Positions 26,602 to 34,642 of a stretch of DNA of 50,029 nt are shown piece after piece; the stretch's first letter is position 1, and the number at the start of each line of letters is the position of its first letter. Where the stretch lies: assembly GCA_015060885.1 (NCBI GenBank), contig SUXO01000014.1, positions 1 through 50,029 on the forward strand. The letters run 5' to 3'. Position numbers and translations under genes: made by a program. Under the pieces are notes generated by a model. It saw only the letters and a program-made list of their open reading frames with translations. It made no database searches and had not been told where the DNA came from. The stretch is from Bacteroidales bacterium (lineage in GTDB: Bacteria > Bacteroidota > Bacteroidia > Bacteroidales > Bacteroidaceae).

Positions 26602-27378
26602 ATGCAGAAAAAGAAGATAACCATAATAAAGGTTGGCGGAAAGATTGTAGAGGAGAAGGAGTCCCTGGCCGGCCTGCTCGACCGCTTTGCCGCCATCGAG
26701 GGTGCCAAAGTGCTTATACACGGCGGTGGCCGTTCGGCAACAAAGATAGCCGAGAGCCTGGACATAGAGAGCCGTATGGTAAACGGCCGACGAATAACCG
26801 ACGAACCTATGTTGCAAGTGGTTACAATGGTTTATGGCGGCCTTGTGAACAAGAATATTGTTGCCGGGCTGCAAGCCCGTGGCGTTAACGCGCTGGGGTT
26901 GACCGGTGCCGACGCTAATATAATAAGAGCACACAAACGCCCTGTGGGCGAGGTCGATTTCGGTTTTGTGGGCGATGTCGACTATGCCGACGGCGATATG
27001 CTGGGCAGGCTCATTGAACAGGGTATTGTACCCATTGTTGCACCCCTCACCCACGACGGGAAAGGCAACCTGCTCAATACCAATGCCGACACTATGGCAG
27101 CCGAAACAGCCAAAGGGCTTGCAAGGCTTTACGATGTGACGCTGACATACTGCTTTGAGTTCCCCGGTGTTATGCGAAACCCCGACGAGCCCGGCAGCCT
27201 CATCCCCACCATAGACAAAGAGAGCTACAAGCAATTGCTGGCCGACGGCATTGTAAGCGGCGGTATGATACCCAAGATTGACAACGCATTCAATGCCATA
27301 GACAACGGGGTGTCGCAAGTAATAATAACGAAAGCCGATGCCATCGACGGCATCAGCGGCACACACATCGTTGCATAG
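26602..27378 (+). CDS. argB: N-acetylglutamate kinase
   Basis: A 258-aa amino-acid kinase phosphorylating N-acetyl-L-glutamate, the second step of arginine synthesis. N-terminal KITIIKVGGKIVEE (phosphate-binding Lys and Gly-Gly) and VLIHGGGRSATKIAESL are present. The C-terminal GIVSGGMIPKIDNAFNAIDNG matches the ATP/aspartokinase signature. The ATG at 26602 is preferred; 27 upstream in-frame codons overlap speA and are not protein-like. The size is typical. Bacteroidota with N-succinyl variants of the pathway exist, so the acyl group could be succinyl. It is followed 2 bp later by the YgjP-like gene. Confidence 0.9.
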   Translation: MQKKKITIIKVGGKIVEEKESLAGLLDRFAAIEGAKVLIHGGGRSATKIAESLDIESRMVNGRRITDEPMLQVVTMVYGGLVNKNIVAGLQARGVNALGLTGADANIIRAHKRPVGEVDFGFVGDVDYADGDMLGRLIEQGIVPIVAPLTHDGKGNLLNTNADTMAAETAKGLARLYDVTLTYCFEFPGVMRNPDEPGSLIPTIDKESYKQLLADGIVSGGMIPKIDNAFNAIDNGVSQVIITKADAIDGISGTHIVA

Positions 27379-27380
27379 GA

Positions 27381-28085
27381 ATGCTTGCAAAGAGCCGTTT
27401 CACCCACCCCGAATACGGAGAAATTGAGATTACACGCAACCCACGGGCGCGACGCATAATATTGCGTGTGCGCCCCGATGCGTTATATATTACCCTGCCC
27501 TTACGTGCTACCGAAAAGGACCTTGCAAAGGCACTCGACGAGTGCGGCGGGAGGCTCAAAGCACAGCAACAGCTGATGCAAAGGCCCGTTATAGATTACA
27601 GTTTCCGCATAGATGCCCCCCTTTTCAAGTTCAGCATTGAACCTGCCACGCGCGACAAATTCTCTATAAGGCGCGAAGGGGAGCGCACCACCCTGCTATG
27701 CCCCGCCACCGCCTCCCTTGCCGATGAAAGACGACAGGAGTGGTTGCGAAAGATTATTTTAAACGCAATGCGGGAGAGAGCGAAAGAGGTTCTGCCCGCA
27801 CGCCTGCAACAGCTTGCCGCGATGCATAACCTGCATTACACAAGCGTGAGCCTGCGCGACAGCCGCACACGCTGGGGCAGTTGCAGCAGCCGCGGCACCA
27901 TAAGCCTCAACATTCATCTGGTGTTGCTGCCACAGACACTTGTCGATTACGTGTTGCTGCACGAACTGTGTCACACCGTGGAGATGAACCACAGCGAACG
28001 GTTCTGGGCCAAGCTCGATACCCTTGTAATGGGAGATTCAAGGGCTTTGAGAAAGATTCTCCGTGGATATAAATGTTCATTCTGA
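27381..28085 (+). CDS. YgjP-like (DUF45 / M48-family) zinc metallopeptidase
   Basis: A 234-aa protein of the YgjP/DUF45 family, predicted zinc metallopeptidases with an SprT/WSS1-like fold. The active site HELCHTVEMNHSERFW holds HExxH plus a distal His/Glu pair (about residues 193–208). TRWGSCSSRGTISLN is the family's core signature. The N-terminal beta domain (EIEITRNPRARRIILRVRPD) is complete. It lies 2 bp after argB, and a strong terminator ends the operon 40 bp later. The physiological substrate is unknown. A second member of this family (33947–34642) sits in the type I RM operon. Confidence 0.88.
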   Translation: MLAKSRFTHPEYGEIEITRNPRARRIILRVRPDALYITLPLRATEKDLAKALDECGGRLKAQQQLMQRPVIDYSFRIDAPLFKFSIEPATRDKFSIRREGERTTLLCPATASLADERRQEWLRKIILNAMRERAKEVLPARLQQLAAMHNLHYTSVSLRDSRTRWGSCSSRGTISLNIHLVLLPQTLVDYVLLHELCHTVEMNHSERFWAKLDTLVMGDSRALRKILRGYKCSF

Positions 28086-28125
28086 TATGCAAGGCCGTTG
28101 ACCGGTTCTGCATTTTTATACCCGG

Positions 28126-28172
28126 ATAATGACATTGGGCGAAGCGTTGCTCGCCCAATGTCATTATTTTTA
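28126..28172 (+). terminator. Terminator of the topA–argB–YgjP operon
   Basis: A perfect 17-bp stem, arms 28126–28142 and 28151–28167 (core TGACATTGGGCGA / TCGCCCAATGTCA), 8-nt loop, followed by TTTTT. Confidence 0.9.
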
Positions 28173-28202
28173 CACAAAATCCTATATTTTTGTCACAATT
28201 AT

Positions 28203-28232
28203 TGCAAAAAAGGATACTTTTTGTTATCTTCG
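28203..28232 (+). promoter_or_regulatory. Candidate promoter of the sialidase gene
   Basis: TTG (28203–28205), 19 bp, then TATCTTCG (28225–28232), one base off the TAnnTTTG -7 box, 50 bp upstream of the ATG. Confidence 0.5.
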
Positions 28233-28282
28233 CCACGGAGTTTTTCTATAACAGACTTATAATAACCATTTAATACTATTTT

Positions 28283-31200
28283 ATGAAAAGAAAGTTACTT
28301 ATGTTACTGGCCCTTATATGCGCTGTGTGCGTGTGGGCCGACGGGCCTTTCCGTAATCATCGTTTCGATTCTTTCAAGGTGCTGGAACCCGCCGAGGGCA
28401 GTATCTTGTTCTTGGGTAACAGCATTACGGATATGCATTGCTGGCCTGAGGCTTTCAAGACCTCAAACGGCGATTATCTGCCCATTGTGAACCGTGGAGT
28501 TTCGGGAACCTATTCTACCGAACAGAGTGATAATTTGGAGAGCTATCTGGTGAACAAGCCCAAGAAGGTCTTTATGATGATTGGTACAAACGACCTGGCT
28601 TCGAGCGGCGGGCTGAACTTCACAGGAGAGCAGATTCTTGCCTATGTGAAGAGTATCGTGGAGCGTATCCGCATGCGTTCGCCCGAAACGAAAATATACC
28701 TTTACAGCATTCTCAACAACAAGACTTCGAACCGTGAACAGGCCCGCTGGCTGCACGCCAACGAAGTTATAAAGGGTTACGTGGAGGCTGAAAATGCCGA
28801 CTGGCTCACATACATCGACCTTTATGACAAGCTCACCGGCATTGCAAACGGCGGTGTGTGGAGTTACGACAACCTGCACCTCACTGCCGCTGCATACAAA
28901 GTGTGGTGCGAAACCATTTGCCAATACCTGGCAGAGGGCGAGAGCTACACGGTGGAGAGCGTTTACCCCGCCGACACAGCAGAGAAACAGAACAATGGCG
29001 GACTTGGAGGTGCCAATGGTATGCGTGCAACATATTTCAGTATGATGCCCATAAGTACCGATGATATATTGGTGTTCGGCGACGAAATGGTTAAGAACGG
29101 CGAGTGGCAGGAACTGCTCGGCAACCTCAACATAAAGAACCGCGGTACTGGCTGGGGGTATGGAGGCGACATTGCAACCACTTCGAAACTGGTGGATGCC
29201 ACATACGCCGAAACCGGCGTTGCAAAAGCCGATGCAAAGGCTATCTTCCTATACACAGGTACCGGTGATGGCAACGGAACAACCGACATTGCAACTGTAA
29301 AGAGCAACTACAAGGCACTGGTCGACAAGATTGCGGCAAAATCGCCCACATCGATGATATATCTGATGAGCCTCTGCCCCACCAACAATGCCGACAACAA
29401 CAGCAACCGCATTTCGGTGCTTAACGAGTATATGAAGACACTTGTGGGCGAGAAGATTAAGTATGTGGACATATACACCCCGTTGCTCAACGGAACCGTG
29501 GCAAATACCGCATATTTCTACCCCAGCAACTATCTTGGAGGTTTGGGCTACATAAAGGTGGCTGCGAAAATGAAAGAGGCTTTGGAGGCCGACTTCCCTA
29601 CTCTCCAATTGAGCGTGGCAAGCGATGACACTGCTGCAAAACGCCACACACAGGCCGGGCTGCGCAACAAGCTCTCACAAGCCATTGCAAAGGGTTTGAT
29701 GGTTGAGAAGGGCACCGCAGTGGGCCAGTACGACGCAACCAAGATGGCTGCATTTGACACACAGGTTGCAACAGCCAATACCCTGCTTGCAAAGGCCGAA
29801 ATCACCGAGAGCGAGGTAAACGCACAGGTTACAGCCCTCAACAACATATTGCTGGAATCACTGGCTATGCCCACACCAAGCACCGACACAAATGAGTACT
29901 GGTACCAGATAACATCGTTGCGTGCACCCGACCGCTACATAGCCCCCGAAAGTGAGGGTGCGGCAGGCGTTTCGGGCTTGCTCACCGAGCAGCAGTATGC
30001 AAGCTCGATGTGGAAATTCGTTGACCGCGGCGATGAGACATTCGACATTGTTAACCGCGAGTACAACACTTATTTGAGCCCTGTGGCAAATTATAATACA
30101 CAGATTTTCACAACAGCAAGCCGCCCAACGAAAGGCTGGACAGTAAGCTATTCGAACACTATGGGGTATTATATCATCTCGTCGGGCGAGGTGCAGCTGA
30201 ACCAGACAGGCTCACCCCAGAACTATGCTCTCTACAATTGGAGCGCAACAGCCAACAAGGGTGCCGACCGCGACGACCAGGGTTGCCAGTTGAAGATAAC
30301 CGATGCTCCCGACCCCATTGAACGCCCTGCACTCAATAGTTCGTATGAGTATATAGTAGACAAGACCAATGGTAACCTCTACCGTGGAACAACAGCCAAC
30401 CAGTCGTGGAACAGCGCTTGGAAGAGCAATGCTACACCGCAGTTGCAGTTCTCGTGCGGTGCCAACAATATGAACTGGTCGGGCAACAACGTGCAGATGA
30501 TGACAGGCTCGGCTGCTACATCGACCTACACACTCACACCTCCTGCGGGTTATGTGATTGAGGAGTACACATTTACATTTGCCAACAACGGACACAACAC
30601 CGGGCTCTCATTCACAATGAGCGACGGCACCGTCTACACCACAAGTACCACTCCAAGAACGTTGAGCGCCACAAAGCAGAAGCTGTACAGCGTTTCGTTC
30701 GTACTAGCAGGTACCAATGGCAACGGCGTTGTTCTCACCGACTTTAAAGTAAAGATTAAGGAGGACAAGCAGGAGAAACCCCAGGTGAGCACCGCCGAGG
30801 AGCAATACTGGTACTACATTGCAAGTGCTGCCACAAACACATATTGCAAGGACAAGGTTATCTATTATGACCGCGAAACAGAACGTATGCGATTTGGGGA
30901 AAAATCGTTCAGCGCCGACCGTATATGGAGCTTCTGGGAGCAGAACGGCAAGCTTGCCATAAAGAATTACAGAGGCGAGTACATTGGCACAGCAGGTGCC
31001 GGTACCGGTGGCAGCACTGCATTCGGTATTGCCGATGCTGCCAACTACATCTACACCATACAGGATGCATACGGCTACTTCATTATAAAGGATACCGGTA
31101 CCGAACTGCACGCACAGGAGGCGGGACAGGTTATCGTGCGCTGGGGTTCGGCCGAGGGCAATGCCTCGTTGTGGAGATTCGACGAAGCGGATGTGAGCAG

Positions 31201-32953
31201 CCCCGAGGCTTTGGTGGCAAGCACCAATGTGGCACAGGGAAAAATAAGCACCGGTATTGGCAACAAAAACCAGCCCATTGTGCGCTCAACCATACGCATC
31301 AGCGGCCTCACCGGCAGCTGTGACTTCCAGGGCGTGAAAGGCAAGTTCATTGGTGACAGCAGTGACGACATTACCAATGTAAAGGCCTACTTTGCTACAA
31401 ACTCGCGTGAACTGTTCATCGACCCCGAAAACAAGATGAGCTGGCGCGAGCAGAACGGAACACAGTATGGAGCGACAGTGACACTCGCCACCGACGGCAC
31501 ATTCACCATCACAGGCAGCAAGGTGCTTGAACCCGGCGACTACTACCTGTGGATCACATACGACATTGCCGACAACGCAAAAGAGGGCAACACCGTGGAT
31601 GCCCAGATACTGAGCTACACCGTCGACGGAGAGGAGATTGCCGAAACGAACGGCAACCCCACACACGCTGTTACGATATTCCTGTCGGAGGGTGCAGTGC
31701 TTATGCCTATGGACAAGGGCTCACGCTACTACCGCATACCTTCGATTACCGTGACACGCGATGGCAAACGACTTGTAACACTCACCGACGACCGCAAGAA
31801 CCACGGTGCCGACCTTCCCTCGCACTGCTACGTGGTGGCACAGTACTCCGAGGACTTCGGAAAGACTTGGAGCAACCCCGTGACGGTTGCAGGAACTGCC
31901 GAAACAGGCGGTGATTACGGCCACGGCGATGCATCAATAGTTACAAACCGCGACAACGGCGACATTGTGGGCATTATGACAAGTGCCGGCACATACGGCC
32001 ACGGCTTCTTCGCAGGAACAGCTGCCGAACCTCCCCGCTGGAAGACCATTACCAGCCACAACGGCGGACTCACCTGGGGAACACCCGTTGACCACACCGA
32101 CGACCTCTATGGAGCAAACTGCACGAACCCCAATACCAACACCTGGAAGAGCGGTTTCTCGGGTTCGGGAGCCGCATTGCAGAAACGCGACGGAACACTC
32201 GTGTCGAGCTTTGTGAACCGCGAGGCCGACAACAGCCAGAACTTCTACTTCTTTATGAGTGACGACGGTGGCGAAAGCTGGTATGTAAGCGGCACAAGCG
32301 GCACAAAGGGTGCCGACGAACCAAAGACACTCGAACGCAACAATGGTGACCTCGCCATAAGCGTACGCAGTTCGGGATACAACTACTACAACTACACTTC
32401 GGATAACGGAGCGACCTGGCATCTGCCCTCACAGACACGCTTCACCAGCGGTATCAGCGGTAACGCCTGCGACGGAGAGTATATGGTATGGTGCTCGACA
32501 TTGGAAGGCAACCCCTGGAACATCGCGTTCCAGACACTGCCCCACAGCGGCAGCCGACAGAATGTGAGCATTGCACTGTCGACCGACGAAGGAGCCACAT
32601 TCGGCACCCCCAAGACAATATGCCCCAGAGGCTCGGCATACAGCGCAGCAGTAGTTCTGCCCGACGGCACACTTGGTGTATATTACGAGGAGAACGGCAT
32701 ATACGACGGTTACACAATGCGTTTCGTTCGCTTCTCGCTCGACTGGGCAAGCAACGGCACATACAAGTTCACCGACGAGGCACCCTTCTACCCCATCAAA
32801 TCGACCGTATCGACAGGCATAGAGGAGATAACACAAAGCCCCGAAAGCGATACCGATGCCTTCTACTACGACTTGCAGGGCCGCCGCCTGACAGCACCCG
32901 CCGCAACAGGTATATACATACACAAAGGCAAGAAAATATTTATAAAGATGTAA
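28283..32953 (+). CDS. Multidomain secreted sialidase (GH33) with two SGNH esterase-like domains
   Basis: A 1,556-aa protein with a signal peptide (1–19). SGNH domain 1 (about 38–210) is complete: GNSIT with S47, NRG, GTND (101–104), D196/H199. SGNH domain 2 (about 258–440) is degenerate: GDEM replaces GDS (E268 for Ser) and the D-x-x-H pair is gone. A helical linker (about 450–530), two RICIN-like segments (EYWYQI…, EQYWYYI…) and a BNR-associated N-terminal domain follow. The sialidase propeller starts with YRIP (~1148) and has Asp boxes SEDFGKTW, HNGGLTW, DDGGESW, SDNGATW, TDEGATF and a YEENG nucleophile region. The C-terminal YDLQGRR…GIYIHKGKKIFIKM tail is a likely sorting signal. It probably removes O-acetyl groups and then sialic acid from host mucin glycans at the cell surface. 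Confidence 0.9.
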   Translation: MKRKLLMLLALICAVCVWADGPFRNHRFDSFKVLEPAEGSILFLGNSITDMHCWPEAFKTSNGDYLPIVNRGVSGTYSTEQSDNLESYLVNKPKKVFMMIGTNDLASSGGLNFTGEQILAYVKSIVERIRMRSPETKIYLYSILNNKTSNREQARWLHANEVIKGYVEAENADWLTYIDLYDKLTGIANGGVWSYDNLHLTAAAYKVWCETICQYLAEGESYTVESVYPADTAEKQNNGGLGGANGMRATYFSMMPISTDDILVFGDEMVKNGEWQELLGNLNIKNRGTGWGYGGDIATTSKLVDATYAETGVAKADAKAIFLYTGTGDGNGTTDIATVKSNYKALVDKIAAKSPTSMIYLMSLCPTNNADNNSNRISVLNEYMKTLVGEKIKYVDIYTPLLNGTVANTAYFYPSNYLGGLGYIKVAAKMKEALEADFPTLQLSVASDDTAAKRHTQAGLRNKLSQAIAKGLMVEKGTAVGQYDATKMAAFDTQVATANTLLAKAEITESEVNAQVTALNNILLESLAMPTPSTDTNEYWYQITSLRAPDRYIAPESEGAAGVSGLLTEQQYASSMWKFVDRGDETFDIVNREYNTYLSPVANYNTQIFTTASRPTKGWTVSYSNTMGYYIISSGEVQLNQTGSPQNYALYNWSATANKGADRDDQGCQLKITDAPDPIERPALNSSYEYIVDKTNGNLYRGTTANQSWNSAWKSNATPQLQFSCGANNMNWSGNNVQMMTGSAATSTYTLTPPAGYVIEEYTFTFANNGHNTGLSFTMSDGTVYTTSTTPRTLSATKQKLYSVSFVLAGTNGNGVVLTDFKVKIKEDKQEKPQVSTAEEQYWYYIASAATNTYCKDKVIYYDRETERMRFGEKSFSADRIWSFWEQNGKLAIKNYRGEYIGTAGAGTGGSTAFGIADAANYIYTIQDAYGYFIIKDTGTELHAQEAGQVIVRWGSAEGNASLWRFDEADVSSPEALVASTNVAQGKISTGIGNKNQPIVRSTIRISGLTGSCDFQGVKGKFIGDSSDDITNVKAYFATNSRELFIDPENKMSWREQNGTQYGATVTLATDGTFTITGSKVLEPGDYYLWITYDIADNAKEGNTVDAQILSYTVDGEEIAETNGNPTHAVTIFLSEGAVLMPMDKGSRYYRIPSITVTRDGKRLVTLTDDRKNHGADLPSHCYVVAQYSEDFGKTWSNPVTVAGTAETGGDYGHGDASIVTNRDNGDIVGIMTSAGTYGHGFFAGTAAEPPRWKTITSHNGGLTWGTPVDHTDDLYGANCTNPNTNTWKSGFSGSGAALQKRDGTLVSSFVNREADNSQNFYFFMSDDGGESWYVSGTSGTKGADEPKTLERNNGDLAISVRSSGYNYYNYTSDNGATWHLPSQTRFTSGISGNACDGEYMVWCSTLEGNPWNIAFQTLPHSGSRQNVSIALSTDEGATFGTPKTICPRGSAYSAAVVLPDGTLGVYYEENGIYDGYTMRFVRFSLDWASNGTYKFTDEAPFYPIKSTVSTGIEEITQSPESDTDAFYYDLQGRRLTAPAATGIYIHKGKKIFIKM

Positions 32954-32972
32954 ACCCGAAAGGCAACCTCAT

Positions 32973-33008
32973 AACAACGACAGCGACCGGCCGGTCGCTG
33001 TCGTTGTT
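32973..33008. terminator. 36-nt perfect palindrome, bidirectional terminator
   Basis: Arms 32973–32990 and 32991–33008 are exact complements (core GACAGCGACCGG/CCGGTCGCTGTC) with no spacer. It lies between the convergent sialidase (+) and MGMT (-) genes, and A/T-rich ends on each side suit termination from both. Confidence 0.75.
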
Positions 33009-33042
33009 TATATATGCCATAGTAATTACAAATGCAAGAGAG

Positions 33043-33354
33043 CTATTTCCCGGCAGAGATTCGTTCCTGGGAGAGCAGCCTGCGCTTGCGCTCGATGACT
33101 TCCCCGTCGCGCTGCCCGCAATAACCGCCTATGGAGCCATCGGCTGCAACGACACGGTGACAGGGCACCAATGGAGCGAAAGGATTGCGCCTGAGCGCCT
33201 GCCCCACCGCCTGCGCACTGCGACAACCGATGCGCCTCGCAAGCTCGCCATAAGTAATGGTTTCGCCCGCCGGGATGTTCAGCAGTTCAAGGTAGACACG
33301 CCGCTGAAAAGGGGTAATGACGGTGGAGTGTTCCAATTGCTCACGTATATCCAT
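33043..33354 (-). CDS. Methylated-DNA–protein-cysteine methyltransferase (Ogt/ATL-type, single domain)
   Basis: A 103-aa protein consisting only of the C-terminal DNA-binding/active-site domain of O6-alkylguanine transferases. TPFQRRVYLELLNIPAGET, TYGELARRIG (helix-turn-helix) and the active-site PCHRV are present, followed by GSIGGY. The Cys acceptor is kept, so it could be a true alkyltransferase rather than an alkyltransferase-like (ATL) protein with Trp. It lacks the usual N-terminal domain, as do many short Bacteroidota members. A TATTTTTG promoter element lies 30 bp upstream. It is monocistronic and convergent with the sialidase. Confidence 0.88.
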   Translation of the reverse strand: MDIREQLEHSTVITPFQRRVYLELLNIPAGETITYGELARRIGCRSAQAVGQALRRNPFAPLVPCHRVVAADGSIGGYCGQRDGEVIERKRRLLSQERISAGK

Positions 33355-33384
33355 AGCTCCGGGTTAAAACTGTAATTATGGGTA

Positions 33385-33392
33385 CAAAAATA
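33385..33392 (-). promoter_or_regulatory. -7 element for the MGMT-type gene
   Basis: TATTTTTG on the (-) strand (TAnnTTTG), about 30 bp upstream of the ATG; no clear -33 box at ideal spacing. Confidence 0.45.
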
Positions 33393-33522
33393 GTGCAAAA
33401 GAGCAAAAGGTGGAGCAAGCAACCACAATGTTTATTTACATTGCACGGTATTGCCGCAGGGCGGGTGATGGAAATTGATTGCTATATTAAGCGAACAAAA
33501 AAGGTTACGTGGACAAAAAGAA

Positions 33523-33555
33523 AACGCTAACAACCTGGAATAAGATGTTAGCGTT
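33523..33555. other. Hairpin, 10-bp stem
   Basis: AACGCTAACA (33523–33532) and TGTTAGCGTT (33546–33555) with a 13-nt loop, in the gap between the MGMT gene and the RM operon. No T-run is seen. The role is unclear. Confidence 0.5.
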
Positions 33556-33604
33556 GCGTATTATACAATCAGCGATAATTGCTTATTTGGCTAATCCGCA
33601 TCTT

Positions 33605-33657
33605 AACCTATCATAAAATATAAAAAAGTGCGGTTTTTGCATATTATATGATAGGTT
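33605..33657. other. Inverted repeat with 11-bp arms
   Basis: AACCTATCATA (33605–33615) and TATGATAGGTT (33647–33657) enclose 31 A/T-rich bases. It could be a recombinase or regulator binding site; it lies at the left edge of the accessory region. Confidence 0.45.
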
Positions 33658-33661
33658 GAGC

Positions 33662-33860
33662 ACTTGCATGGTGACTTGCATAGTCACTTGCATGGTAGTA
33701 TCATTAAATTAGCTTATACACAACTTATGCACTAACTTGTACACCCTTATATCAACTGGGTGCCGACTAGGTTCCGACTGGGTGCCAACTTAGTTCTATC
33801 TTAGTGTCTACCTGGTGCCATCATGGACACTATCATGAACAATTCATGAGCACTTATAGT
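33662..33860. repeat. Phased short repeats: 12-bp triplet followed by degenerate 11-bp array
   Basis: Three 12-bp units (ACTTGCATRGTN) at 33662–33697. From 33713 to about 33860 there is a degenerate series with steps of almost always 11 bp. Units at 33756, 33767, 33778, 33789, 33800, 33811 and so on resemble CTnGGTGCCnA. The period is not a multiple of three and no frame is kept, so it is non-coding. The remaining gap up to 33946 shows nothing else. Confidence 0.7.
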
Positions 33861-33946
33861 ATTATACACTCACAAAAAATCAAGTCAAATTAAGTTCCGA
33901 GGTCAACTCTCTTTTATATTCTATGCGGTTGGTTTCGATCATAATT

Positions 33947-34642
33947 TTATACTATAAACTCATTCAACTCATCTTTTAGTTGCTTCCAATTGGGGAAATA
34001 TCGATTTAATAATGCTGTATATTCTTCATTATGAAGGCGCACCTTTATATGTAGCAGTTCGTGTACAACAATATATTCGATGCAGTGTAGAGGCTTCTTT
34101 ATCAACTCCAGATTGAAAATAATATTGCGAGCGCGATGGTTACAGCTCCCCCATAACGTTTTCATCTGTTTGACCTCCCATTTATTTGCTTTGACGTCCA
34201 AAATCTCCTCCCATTTAGCAATCATTGGTGGGAGTAATGTCTTAAACTCTGCACGATACCATTCGCGAAGTATCTCTGCCTTACGCTCTTCAGTTGCACC
34301 ATTGCGAACATACAGCACAATTAACTCATTACCCACTAACTCAACCTTTGCAGGCCCATTATGCTGAATAACTTTCAAACGATAACGATGCCCCTTGAAG
34401 TAGTGATTCTCGCCCGATACATATTCACGAGGTGTTTGTCTATTCTGGTCAAGGATCTGTGCCACACGCTGCTTGATCCACGGCAGTTTCGTAATCAAAA
34501 AGAGCCTAACAGCCTCCTCTGTCATTGACAAAGGGGCTGACACATGAATACGAGCATTGGGCGGGTAGATTGTGAGATGCACATTCTTTATCTCTTTCCA
34601 CTCGACCTCAGCAGATATATTAGATACGCTAATAATCTTCAT
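33947..34642 (-). CDS. YgjP-like (DUF45) metallopeptidase of the type I RM operon
   Basis: A 231-aa YgjP/DUF45 family protein, predicted zinc peptidase. The site VVHELLHIKVRLHNEEYTAL carries HExxH (about residues 188–193) and a second His. KTLWGSCNHRARNIIFNLEL is the family core. It is the last gene of the hsdM…hsdR operon and its start overlaps the hsdR stop by 1 bp (TAATG). DUF45 genes next to hsdR are common, but their role in restriction is not established; control of HsdR turnover is a guess. Compared with the copy at 27381, the sequence is quite different, so this is not a local duplicate. Confidence 0.88.
   Translation of the reverse strand: MKIISVSNISAEVEWKEIKNVHLTIYPPNARIHVSAPLSMTEEAVRLFLITKLPWIKQRVAQILDQNRQTPREYVSGENHYFKGHRYRLKVIQHNGPAKVELVGNELIVLYVRNGATEERKAEILREWYRAEFKTLLPPMIAKWEEILDVKANKWEVKQMKTLWGSCNHRARNIIFNLELIKKPLHCIEYIVVHELLHIKVRLHNEEYTALLNRYFPNWKQLKDELNEFIV

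Noticed and set aside
25068-26765. 565-aa frame opposite speA and the start of argB
   Set aside because: Mirror frame of two well-supported genes, with no motif or signal.
33720-33860. Coding repeat protein in the phased array
   Set aside because: An 11-bp step shifts frame each unit, and stops occur in all frames.
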